Source: an uncultured Chitinophaga sp. (GTDB lineage: Bacteria > Bacteroidota > Bacteroidia > Chitinophagales > Chitinophagaceae). Taken from it: a stretch of DNA of 64,000 bases. The translations under genes and the position numbers were made by a program. Where the stretch lies: contig NZ_CALEJS010000028.1 in the NCBI RefSeq assembly GCF_937898475.1, positions 62,001 to 126,000 on the forward strand, in the 5' to 3' direction. Shown here piece after piece: positions 44,751 to 52,369 of the stretch; position 1 is the first letter of the stretch, and every line of letters starts with the position of its first letter. Below the pieces are notes generated by a model. The model searched no databases, was not told the origin of the DNA, and saw nothing but the letters and a program-made list of their open reading frames with translations.

Positions 44751-45389
44751 ATGACAGAATCAGCTAAGAATAAAACACTGTTAATTGAATCTCAATATTT
44801 TCCGAACATTTGCTTTTATAAAACTTTAATCAAACACCACATATTACAGATAGAGAGATATGAACACTATCAGAAGCTCAGTTATCGTAACCGTTGTTAT
44901 ATCGCCGGGCCTAACGGTCCTATCCTTTTGAGTGTACCGCTGGCCCGTGGGAAAAACCAGCGTACGGTTATCAAGGATGTTCGTATCAGCAATGAGGAAA
45001 AATGGCAGGCCCTGCATTGGAAGACCCTGGTATCTGCTTACCGCCGCTCACCCTGGTTTGAATATTATGAGGACGACCTGCAAAGGTTATATGAGCGGCC
45101 TTTTGATTTCCTGCTGGATTGGAACATGGCTTGTTTTGAATGGGCCGCCAAAGCGTTGGGTTACACCTGCGAGGTGACCTTCACTGCTCAGTACGAAAAA
45201 AAGTACGATCCCGCTGCAGGCATTACCGATGCCCGTGGTGTATTGAAACCCGGCGCCCGGGGGGCAGACTGTGATACTCCGGCTTATACCCAGGTGTTCC
45301 GGGAAAGGGCTGGCTTCCTGCCCAATCTCAGCATACTGGACCTGCTCTTCTGCGAAGGCAAACACAGCCTGGAATTGTTGAAAGTATAA
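44751..45389 (+). CDS. WbqC-like family protein
   Basis: 212-aa WbqC family protein. The diagnostic opening LLIESQYFPNICFYKTLIKH and the RNRCYIAGPNGPILLSVPL and HWKTLVSAYRRSPWFEYYE segments are clear. The family is linked to glycan or O-antigen loci in some bacteria but has no proven reaction. No glycan genes adjoin it here. Its long leader suggests post-initiation control. Confidence 0.88.
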   Translation: MTESAKNKTLLIESQYFPNICFYKTLIKHHILQIERYEHYQKLSYRNRCYIAGPNGPILLSVPLARGKNQRTVIKDVRISNEEKWQALHWKTLVSAYRRSPWFEYYEDDLQRLYERPFDFLLDWNMACFEWAAKALGYTCEVTFTAQYEKKYDPAAGITDARGVLKPGARGADCDTPAYTQVFRERAGFLPNLSILDLLFCEGKHSLELLKV

Positions 45390-45518
45390 GTGATTGACAT
45401 ACAGAGTATACTCTGGCTGATTGACTGCTTAATCCATTGATTCGTAATTCTTTACTCTTATATGACCTTTTGGGGGTAAAACGTGGAAATTTTTATCCGG
45501 GCAATAGAACAAAATATT

Positions 45519-45526
45519 TAGCTTTG
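45519..45526 (+). promoter_or_regulatory. -7 element upstream of the arginine decarboxylase gene
   Basis: TAgcTTTG about 110 bp before the start codon. The leader holds a stem with one bulge, TAAAC.CAGG / CCTGaGTTTA (about 45566-45601). The -33 region is weak. Confidence 0.5.
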
Positions 45527-45636
45527 CAACCAATTTTGCTGGGTTTCGAACTGACGTAGGTGTGTAAACCAGGAGTTTTCCAGCTAGACCTGAGTTTAAA
45601 TTTTATTTATAACCTAAAATTCATTCGCAGTTTTAG

Positions 45637-47034
45637 ATGAACAACACCTACACCGACCTCGTTAATCAAACCTTTGAGTTTCCTCAGGAGGGCTTTGAGG
45701 TGAAGGACGCCTATCTGGAATTTAACGGGCTGAATATTAAGGCGTTGATCGACAAATATGGCACCCCGTTCAAGTTGACCTTCCTCCCCAAGATCGGGAT
45801 GCAGATTAACAAGGCCAAGAAAATGTTCCAGGATGCCATCAAGAAGAACAGGTACGACGGCAACTATTATTACTGCTATTGCACAAAAAGCTCTCACTTT
45901 TCCTTTATTATGGAGGAAACCCTGAAGCACGGCGTGCACATAGAAACTTCTTTCGCCTACGATATTGATATTATCAATAAATTGTACGAACGGAAGAAGA
46001 TCAATAAAGAAACCTTCATAATTTGCAACGGTTATAAAACAAAAGGGTATACCAGGGCCATTACCCGCCTGATCAACAGCGGGTTTAAAAATGTGATCCC
46101 GGTCCTGGATAATAAAGAGGAGTTTGAAGATTACCACAAACACGTACGGTCTAAAGATCCAGTGAAGCTGGGCTTACGTATTGCGGCAGAAGAGGAACCA
46201 ACTTTTGACTTTTATACCTCCAGGCTGGGCATACGCTCCCGCGACATCCTGGAGTTCTATGTGGATAAACTGAAAGGGAATGAGAAGTTCGAGCTGAAAA
46301 TGCTGCACTTCTTCATGAATAAAGGTATCAAGGACGACATTTATTACTGGAGCCAGTTCAACAGGGTGCTGAACCTGTATTGCCAGCTGAAGAAGATCTG
46401 CCCGGAACTGGATAGTATAAATATAGGAGGAGGTTTTCCCATCAAACACTCCCTTGGTTTTGACTACGACTATAACTACATTGTTAACGAGATCGTGGCC
46501 ACCATCAAGAACGTTTGCAAGAAGAACAAAGTACCCGTACCGGATATTTATACTGAATTTGGTTCTTTTACAGTAGGCGAAAGCGGTGCGGTAATCTACA
46601 GCGTGATAGGAGAGAAGATGCAGAACGACCGTGAGAACTGGTATATGATAGACAGCTCCTTCATCACCACCCTGCCGGACACCTGGGGTATCGGGGAAAA
46701 GTTCCTGATGCTGCCTATAAATAAGTGGGACCAGGAATACCAGGAAGTGCACCTTGGCGGACTTACCTGTGACGGATATGACTTCTATACGTCTGAAGAA
46801 CATATAAACGCGGTATTCCTTCCGAAGCTGTCGAACGGCGAGCCTCTGTATATTGGCTTCTTCCACACGGGAGCCTACCAGGATCAGCTCAGCGGTTATG
46901 GCGGTATCAAGCACTGCCTCATCCCGTCACCGAAACACGTAATTGTAGGATATGACAAAAACGGGCAGCTGAAAGACTGGCTCTATGCCAAGGAGCAAAG
47001 CGCCCAGAGTATGTTAAAGATTTTGGGTTATTAA
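45637..47034 (+). CDS. speA: Biosynthetic arginine decarboxylase-like PLP enzyme (fold type III)
   Basis: 465 aa, an alanine-racemase-fold decarboxylase of the type usually annotated SpeA in Bacteroidota and shorter than the about 630-aa proteobacterial SpeA. The PLP lysine is probably in YCYCTKSSHFSF, and the glycine-rich phosphate loop is INIGGGFPIKHS. TCDGYDFYTSEEH carries the specificity-helix Cys-Asp of the partner active site. It would make agmatine for polyamine synthesis. The gene stands alone; a clean terminator follows. Confidence 0.85.
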   Translation: MNNTYTDLVNQTFEFPQEGFEVKDAYLEFNGLNIKALIDKYGTPFKLTFLPKIGMQINKAKKMFQDAIKKNRYDGNYYYCYCTKSSHFSFIMEETLKHGVHIETSFAYDIDIINKLYERKKINKETFIICNGYKTKGYTRAITRLINSGFKNVIPVLDNKEEFEDYHKHVRSKDPVKLGLRIAAEEEPTFDFYTSRLGIRSRDILEFYVDKLKGNEKFELKMLHFFMNKGIKDDIYYWSQFNRVLNLYCQLKKICPELDSINIGGGFPIKHSLGFDYDYNYIVNEIVATIKNVCKKNKVPVPDIYTEFGSFTVGESGAVIYSVIGEKMQNDRENWYMIDSSFITTLPDTWGIGEKFLMLPINKWDQEYQEVHLGGLTCDGYDFYTSEEHINAVFLPKLSNGEPLYIGFFHTGAYQDQLSGYGGIKHCLIPSPKHVIVGYDKNGQLKDWLYAKEQSAQSMLKILGY

Positions 47035-47057
47035 AAAAATGGGTTAGTAATCCACCT

Positions 47058-47095
47058 GAAAACCCCTCGACTTTTCGAGGGGTTTACTTTTTTAA
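47058..47095 (+). terminator. Intrinsic terminator of speA
   Basis: AAACCCCTCGA / TCGAGGGGTTT (11 bp perfect) with a CTTT loop, then ACTTTTTT. Confidence 0.92.
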
Positions 47096-47161
47096 TGAAG
47101 AATGAATAATTAGTGAGACAGTAATAGTGTCTCGCTGGTATTATTAGTTATTCATTACTAA

Positions 47162-47638
47162 TTATTTGCACGCTTTCCGCCTTGTGTCTATAAGATAAAC
47201 TATCTTCCACGTTCCGTCCTGTTTCACCAGCTGAAATGAGTTTACGCCGCAATGGCTGTATTGGCCGCCCAGGTAAAATTGGTATGGCGTCCATACGGAG
47301 GCCAGGGGGCCGTCAATGGATATGTGGCCAAATTCGATCCGCTCATCCCACACGTCCGTGTGAGGAGTACCCACGGCATTAAGGAAGCGCTGCAGGGCTT
47401 CCGTCTTCACTTTTGCACCGCTGCCAGGGGGCGTGGAAATGGTTTGCAAGGTAGCGCCTGGTGCAAAGGCAGCCTTTACCATGCTGCTATCGCCCTTGCG
47501 CATGCCGTCAAACAGCAGCCCAATGGTCTTTTTCACGGCCTCTTCTTCGCCGTTCTGCAATGGTCTTGCATCCTGGGCGGGTGTGCCTGTCAGGCAGACA
47601 ATAAAAACGAGTAAACGTTGTAGAGAAAGTAGCATCAT
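47162..47638 (-). CDS. Secreted NTF2-like (SnoaL/lumazine-binding-like) protein
   Basis: 158 aa with a short signal peptide (MMLLSLQRLLVFIVCLTGTPAQ). The mature part is one NTF2-like alpha+beta cone: AVKKTIGLLFDGMRKGDSSM, a central ASVWTPYQFYLGG strand and the terminal VNSFQLVKQDGTWKIVYLID. Such proteins are annotated nuclear transport factor 2 or putative lumazine-binding; the catalytic role is unknown. Confidence 0.82.
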   Translation of the reverse strand: MMLLSLQRLLVFIVCLTGTPAQDARPLQNGEEEAVKKTIGLLFDGMRKGDSSMVKAAFAPGATLQTISTPPGSGAKVKTEALQRFLNAVGTPHTDVWDERIEFGHISIDGPLASVWTPYQFYLGGQYSHCGVNSFQLVKQDGTWKIVYLIDTRRKACK

Positions 47639-47691
47639 ATGATGGTAATGAACAGGTGAGGTACAGGAGAGAAAATTACAACTTTTTGGTA

Positions 47692-47722
47692 TTAGCAGGG
47701 TTTAGTGGGAATTCTATCTTTG
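47692..47722 (+). promoter_or_regulatory. Promoter of a candidate small RNA
   Basis: TTAG (47692-47695), 19 nt, TAtcTTTG (47715-47722) on the plus strand. No plus-strand gene lies downstream for over 1.8 kb, but a plus-oriented terminator does (47799-47828). Confidence 0.55.
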
Positions 47723-47728
47723 TGATCT

Positions 47729-47828
47729 CCAAAATTCATCCGTCTTATTTTCCCCTTACCTTTTGAAATGAAGTATTCCTTAACCTATGCCATGGAATAG
47801 CTCTTCAGTCTACTGGGGAGCTTTTTTT
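47729..47828 (+). ncRNA. Candidate small RNA of about 100 nt
   Basis: Predicted from a promoter (47692-47722) and an intrinsic terminator (47799-47828) with no open reading frame of note between them. The 5' part is pyrimidine-rich. The 3' hairpin overlaps the last codons of the minus-strand membrane-protein gene ending at 47805, so the RNA is antisense to that mRNA's 3' end over about 24 nt. Confidence 0.45.
47799..47828 (+). terminator. Plus-strand intrinsic terminator with no plus-strand gene
   Basis: AGCTCTTCAG (47799-47808) pairs with CTGGGGAGCT (47813-47822): ten continuous pairs including two G-T wobbles, a TCTA tetraloop, then six T. The T run is on the plus strand only, so it cannot serve the minus-strand gene. 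Confidence 0.75.
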
Positions 47829-48668
47829 ATGCGGTTCACCCGCCACTTTCTGTCCGTCCTGTAACAGGTCAATAGCGGTTTCACATTGTTTTTCTATTTC
47901 AGTCAGACATGCTTCCAGCAATTCCAGGTTGCCTTCCAGGTATTTGGTCTTACCGGAGCGGGACAGACCTTTAACCAGCATGAACTGTTTGGTGAGGTTT
48001 TGCCTGATCAGGGCGGAATGCTGCCTTTGCCGCTGTAAGGTACGCCGCCCCTCCACGATCATTATATTATTGTAGTGCCTGCCCAGTACCCGTATCACGA
48101 TAAACAGGATGGTAAAGGCCGTGAACACCGGGGCTACATCAAAGACATTGAGCGCCGAGTAACCTGCTGCACTGAAAAGTACAATGCCCTGTGATTTTAT
48201 GTAGGCTGTTAGTACCAGGTAGCCGCATAAGAGGCTGCTCAGCACGAGGGTAGTGGCCAGGTTGGTGGTAAGGTAACAGAATAATATGCCTAATATCCAC
48301 GTCATGGCATACATCAGGGATATGTCCTGGTTGTTCAGGAAGGACGAAAGCATACTGATGACCATAACATTGAGCGCCGCCAGTGTACCGGCCCACCTGG
48401 CGGATACCCGCCTTTTCAGCATCCACATACATAACAGGCTGATTGCCACAAAAAAAGGATAGATCAGCAGTTGGATAGTGTTTTGATAGTACAGGGAGTA
48501 GAAGATTTCCGGCAGTACCAGCAGCGTGTTGAAAAGCACATAATCAAACACCAGTTTCAGATTATAGTGCTCACGGCTGTCCTGGTTTTTCCGCAATGCC
48601 GTGCCAATCACTGCTTTTTCAGCAGTGTGATAGAGCTTACCCGCCAGTCCCCATCTGTATTTGGCCAT
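47805..48668 (-). CDS. Orphan multi-pass membrane protein with sensor-kinase-like tail
   Basis: 287 aa. After a basic N-terminus there are about six membrane helices (residues about 42-215), ending in FTAFTILFIVIRVLG. A cytoplasmic helical tail follows (QRQRQHSALIRQNLTKQF, YLEGNLELLEACLTEIEKQ) that looks like a coiled-coil or dimerisation helix. The shape is that of a 7TM-type input module of a histidine kinase without an HATPase domain. No response regulator adjoins it. I do not recognise the family. Confidence 0.75.
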   Translation of the reverse strand: MAKYRWGLAGKLYHTAEKAVIGTALRKNQDSREHYNLKLVFDYVLFNTLLVLPEIFYSLYYQNTIQLLIYPFFVAISLLCMWMLKRRVSARWAGTLAALNVMVISMLSSFLNNQDISLMYAMTWILGILFCYLTTNLATTLVLSSLLCGYLVLTAYIKSQGIVLFSAAGYSALNVFDVAPVFTAFTILFIVIRVLGRHYNNIMIVEGRRTLQRQRQHSALIRQNLTKQFMLVKGLSRSGKTKYLEGNLELLEACLTEIEKQCETAIDLLQDGQKVAGEPHKKSSPVD

Positions 48669-48756
48669 AGAGGCATATTGCTTTGGTTCAAAGGCAAATT
48701 ATCATATTAAAATAGCATACCAGTTAAACGTTTGTGTCATTTATATAGGACAGAAC

Positions 48757-48793
48757 CATAAAAAAAGCCCCCTGGCTTGTACCGGGAGGCTTT
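48757..48793 (-). terminator. Intrinsic terminator of the hsp20 gene
   Basis: On the minus strand AAAGCCTCCCGG pairs with CCAGGGGGCTTT (12 positions, one mismatch, one wobble), followed by a run of T, 58 bp past the hsp20 stop. Confidence 0.85.
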
Positions 48794-48850
48794 ACCAATC
48801 ACACTAAACCTGTTAAAACCTAATCCATTTATTACCTTAAACCACACTGA

Positions 48851-49300
48851 TTATTCAACCACAATAGATTTGGTTTTGAGCTGAGCTTCCTGTTTCTTAG
48901 ACAGTTGCAGCTGCAGGATACCATTTTCATATTTTGCCTGAATCTTTTCAGCATCTACGGTTTCATCAAGGGTAAAAGAACGCTTGAAGGAACGAAAGCT
49001 GAATTCACGGCGGATGTGCTTCTGATCTTCAGATTTCTGCTCTGTTTTCTTTTCCGCGCTGATAGTCAATACATTTTTCTCCAGGTTAATAGAGAAGTTT
49101 TCTTTAGCCAAACCGGGTACCATTACATCCAGCAGATAAGCTTCCTTGGTTTCGCGGATGTTCACCGGGGGATAGATGCCAAAGAAATCGTTGGTCAGGA
49201 TATCATCCTTCAGTAAGCGGGCGGTGTTGTTAAATACTTCATCCATAATACCGCCAAATGTTTTGTGTGCAGGGTACTGATTGAATTTTACGAGTGTCAT
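48851..49300 (-). CDS. Small heat-shock protein, Hsp20/alpha-crystallin family
   Basis: 149 aa. The alpha-crystallin domain runs from about residue 45: PPVNIRETKEAYLLDVMVPG, FSINLEKNVLTISAEKK, and RREFSFRSFKRSFTLDE. The C-terminal anchor motif is present as TKSIVVE, a variant of I-x-I. It is an ATP-independent holdase for unfolding proteins. The upstream region has long A/T tracts but no clear promoter for this strand. Confidence 0.94.
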   Translation of the reverse strand: MTLVKFNQYPAHKTFGGIMDEVFNNTARLLKDDILTNDFFGIYPPVNIRETKEAYLLDVMVPGLAKENFSINLEKNVLTISAEKKTEQKSEDQKHIRREFSFRSFKRSFTLDETVDAEKIQAKYENGILQLQLSKKQEAQLKTKSIVVE

Positions 49301-49465
49301 AGCCTTATAAGTTTTTGTTTTTTATTTTTTATTTGAACACCCGTACCTGATCAAATGGAATACCATGCCACCAAAAACGAAATATTGCCAGCTTTCATGT
49401 TAATATGTGTGCCATAATGTCGTTTTTATTTAATTCGTAATGACATAAAGTCTTTTTCCAAGTAT

Positions 49466-49496
49466 TTTTTTTATAATTCTCTAATAAGTAACTTTG
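49466..49496 (+). promoter_or_regulatory. Promoter of the bacilliredoxin gene
   Basis: TTTT (49466-49469), 19 nt, TAacTTTG (49489-49496), 37 bp before the start codon. Confidence 0.5.
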
Positions 49497-49532
49497 TGAA
49501 AACAAAAACTAAAACAAAAAACTTATAGTGAT

Positions 49533-49946
49533 ATGTATCCCGCGGAATTAGTATTGCCGATGAAGGCAGAGTTAACAGACTACGGCTTTGAAGAGTTGCT
49601 GACCCCTCAGTCAGTAGACGAAACATTGAAAAAAGAAGGTACCACACTGGTAGTGATCAATTCTGTATGCGGCTGCTCCGCCGGTTCTGCCCGTCCGGGT
49701 GTGCTGATGGCAGTTGCCCACAGCGAGAAAAAACCCGACAGGCTGACAACCAGTTTTGCAGGTTTTGATATGGATGCGGTAAAACAGCTGCGTACGCATC
49801 TGCTGCCTTATCCGCCTTCTTCTCCCTCCATTGCGTTGTTTAAAGACGGGCAACTGGTGCATTTCATTGAGCGTCACATGATCGAAGGCCGTCCGGCTCA
49901 GATGATTGCCGCTAACCTGGCAGATGCCTTTGAGCAATACTGTTAA
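49533..49946 (+). CDS. Bacilliredoxin (BrxA/BrxB family)
   Basis: 137 aa thioredoxin-like protein with the characteristic CGC active site (Cys46, Cys48) in INSVCGCSAGSARPG, plus FDMDAVKQLR and PYPPSSPSIALFKDG. In Firmicutes BrxA/B remove bacillithiol from S-bacillithiolated proteins; Bacteroidota members share the fold and motif, but the thiol partner here is not shown. Confidence 0.92.
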   Translation: MYPAELVLPMKAELTDYGFEELLTPQSVDETLKKEGTTLVVINSVCGCSAGSARPGVLMAVAHSEKKPDRLTTSFAGFDMDAVKQLRTHLLPYPPSSPSIALFKDGQLVHFIERHMIEGRPAQMIAANLADAFEQYC

Positions 49947-50115
49947 TAGATCTTAAATTCAGATTCCCGGGTCCCGCCCGGATCTTCATATTTTAGAATC
50001 TGGAATTTGGATTTTGGGATTTTATAGAGTTACTTTGGTGGTTTGATTTTCCTTTTGATTAATTCGGCTTTGTTCATAGGAAAACTCAGATCACCAAATT
50101 TTTTTATACGCGGTT

Positions 50116-51276
50116 ATGTATCCTAATCTATATTACGCCTTTAAAGACCTGTTCGGCGCTGAACTTCCCTTCCTGAAAATCTTTCAAACATTCGGTTTCT
50201 TTGTAGCGATCGCCTTCCTGGCGGCTGCCTATGTACTTACCATTGAGCTGAGAAGAAGGGAAAGGCTGGGCTGGTTAAAGGGAGTGCCCGAGGTGATGGA
50301 AACCGGGAAGCCTGCATCCACCTCAGATCTGGTGGTGAATGGAATACTGGGATTTCTCCTCGGCTTTAAGATAGTAGGAGCGGTAATGGCGTGGGGGACC
50401 ATTTCACAGGACCTGCAGGGCTTTCTGCTGTCTGGCGAGGGCAGCTGGCTGGCAGGTATCGTGGTAGCCGCCTTATTTGTATGGTATAAATACCAGGATA
50501 GAAAGAAGAAGTCGCTGTCAACACCGGAAAAGAAGACAGTAGTGGTAATGCCGCACCAGCGTGTGCCCGATTTCACAGTGATGGCGGCTATCGCCGGCCT
50601 GATAGGTGCCAAGATATTTCACAACCTGGAGAACTGGAATGATTTTGTGCAGGATCCCTGGGGTTCCCTTATCTCCTTCAGTGGCCTCACGTTCTATGGA
50701 GGCCTGATCGTAGCAGCGGTAGTAATTATAAGATATGCCGCAAAGAAACATATCAATACCTTTCATCTTGTAGACAGTGCAGCACCGGCTCTTATGCTGG
50801 CCTATGGCGTAGGCCGCATGGGTTGTCATTTTGCCGGCGATGGCGACTGGGGAATTACGAATACCCGGCCTAATCCTTTCTCCTGGCTGCCAGACTGGGC
50901 GTGGTCATATACTTATCCGCATAATGTGGTGAACGAAGGCATACCCATTCCAGGCTGTGAAGGAAAGTATTGCCGCATGCTTGAACTTCCCGTATACCCT
51001 ACACCGTTATACGAGATCATTGCCTGCCTGCTGCTGTTCCTGGTACTTTGGAGTATCCGTAAAAAGATCACGGTACCGGGTGTTATCTTCGGTATCTACC
51101 TGATGTTGAACGGTGTTGAAAGGTTTTTTATTGAAAAGATAAGGGTCAACACTAAATATGACATTTTAGGTTTCCATCCCACTCAGGCAGAGATCATTTC
51201 TTTCCTGATGGTAGTGGGAGGGGCTGTTTTCATCTGGTACTGCCGTAAAGCTTATTCAGCAAAAATTACTTCCTGA
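50116..51276 (+). CDS. lgt: Prolipoprotein diacylglyceryl transferase
   Basis: 386-aa inner-membrane enzyme with about seven membrane helices, transferring diacylglycerol from phosphatidylglycerol to the lipobox Cys of prolipoproteins such as those found across this window. The Lgt signature GRMGCHFAGDGDWG is near 235, with conserved YPTPLYEIIACLLLF and GVERFFIEKIRVN. It is longer than E. coli Lgt (about 290 aa) because of insertions after the first helices (KYQDRKKKSLSTPEKK). Confidence 0.94.
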   Translation: MYPNLYYAFKDLFGAELPFLKIFQTFGFFVAIAFLAAAYVLTIELRRRERLGWLKGVPEVMETGKPASTSDLVVNGILGFLLGFKIVGAVMAWGTISQDLQGFLLSGEGSWLAGIVVAALFVWYKYQDRKKKSLSTPEKKTVVVMPHQRVPDFTVMAAIAGLIGAKIFHNLENWNDFVQDPWGSLISFSGLTFYGGLIVAAVVIIRYAAKKHINTFHLVDSAAPALMLAYGVGRMGCHFAGDGDWGITNTRPNPFSWLPDWAWSYTYPHNVVNEGIPIPGCEGKYCRMLELPVYPTPLYEIIACLLLFLVLWSIRKKITVPGVIFGIYLMLNGVERFFIEKIRVNTKYDILGFHPTQAEIISFLMVVGGAVFIWYCRKAYSAKITS

Positions 51277-51281
51277 TCATT

Positions 51282-51713
51282 ATGCGTCGTCACGAAACTT
51301 TAGTGCCCTTGTCCCATGAGCACAAGCGCCTGTTATTTGTATGCCGTTATCTTAAAAAGGATGCTGCGCCATACGAAGGGTTTCCATTGGAAACGCAGGC
51401 CAAGCTGGCTTATATAGTAAAGGTCTTCCAGGAAGTAATGGTGCCGCATATTCAGAAAGAAGAATACCTGTTTGAAGCTTGCAAGGGTAAAGATACAGAA
51501 CTCGATAAGTTGATCGGGGAGCTGATGCTGGAACACCAGCAGATCTCACGTATGTATAGCGCCTTGTCAGAAAATACCGCTCTTGAAACAGCGATGGATC
51601 AACTGGCCCGCAGCCTGGAAGATCATATCCGTAAAGAAGAACGTATATTTTTTGAACAGCTGCAGCAAAAACAGGCTGCCCTTCTGGATAGTATTCGTTG
51701 GGATAAAAGCTAA
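51282..51713 (+). CDS. Hemerythrin HHE domain protein
   Basis: 143-aa four-helix bundle with candidate di-iron ligands in SHEHK (His12, His14), HIQKEE, LEHQQ and DHIRKEE. Likely binds oxygen or iron, or senses redox state; the family also includes NO-related repair proteins. It follows lgt by 5 bp and is almost surely cotranscribed with it. Confidence 0.9.
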   Translation: MRRHETLVPLSHEHKRLLFVCRYLKKDAAPYEGFPLETQAKLAYIVKVFQEVMVPHIQKEEYLFEACKGKDTELDKLIGELMLEHQQISRMYSALSENTALETAMDQLARSLEDHIRKEERIFFEQLQQKQAALLDSIRWDKS

Positions 51714-51831
51714 GTGGTCTCATATCCACGTGGGTGTACCAATATAACTTCCATAGCTGTTTGCTGATTTTACCGGAACCCTCCGGTTTAACGCCATTTA
51801 CCGGTTAAAACCTACATTTTACCTAAATTGC

Positions 51832-51863
51832 ATTGCCCTAACCCCAATCCGGAAATACCTTTG
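51832..51863 (+). promoter_or_regulatory. Promoter in the hemerythrin-receptor gap
   Basis: ATTG (51832-51835), 20 nt, TAccTTTG (51856-51863). It would start a transcript covering the small ORF at 51886 and ending at the terminator at 52179. Confidence 0.6.
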
Positions 51864-51885
51864 AGCTGTCAACCGGGAAAAAAGA

Positions 51886-52071
51886 ATGATGATGGCTGTA
51901 ACGAATGGATACCCCGGTGTACCAACAAAAGCAGATTATTCAATATGGCCTTGTAACAATCCGGTAGTTGAATCGTCTTTATTACTGTTTAGCCTAAAGC
52001 CGTTTAATATGTTTCTTATCGTACCTGTTATTATTATTATACTATGCATAAAGGCAATTTGTGCATTGTAG
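51886..52071 (+). CDS. Possible small membrane protein (61 aa)
   Basis: An ATG-ATG-ATG start lies 23 bp after a good -7 element. The first half is polar (NGYPGVPTKADYSIWPCNN). The second half is hydrophobic (MFLIVPVIIIILCIKAICAL) and would make one membrane helix. An intrinsic-terminator-like hairpin lies about 110 bp downstream. No family is recognised. It may be chance, since short ORFs are cheap, but the promoter-ORF-terminator order makes it worth listing. The rest of the 656-bp gap shows no other gene. Confidence 0.35.
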   Translation: MMMAVTNGYPGVPTKADYSIWPCNNPVVESSLLLFSLKPFNMFLIVPVIIIILCIKAICAL

Positions 52072-52178
52072 ACCGATAGTCAGAACTATAGCAATCAGTA
52101 CCAGGGAATCAATCTGTGTAAGAAAAACTAATCACGCCGCCGCCTTTCAGGAAGATCAGTTATGAACATTTACTATGT

Positions 52179-52216
52179 CAGCAGCTAAAGGCTAAAAGCT
52201 AACTGCTGTTTTTTTT
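52179..52216 (+). terminator. Repeat-derived terminator
   Basis: CAGCAG (52179-52184) / CTGCTG (52203-52208) with GCTAAAAGCTAAC between them, then eight T. The hairpin is built from AGCTAA-type repeat units. Confidence 0.65.
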
Positions 52217-52369
52217 ACCAATCGTCCCCAATTAGCTACCGTTTGTGTAAAACTATGTACTATGCAATGCATAATACCTACCTTTACACTGTAGTTGATA
52301 AACAAAGGTTCTATAAAGAGGAATAAATTATTGGTGATAAAAATTTTATAAATCTAAATCCGCCCTTAT

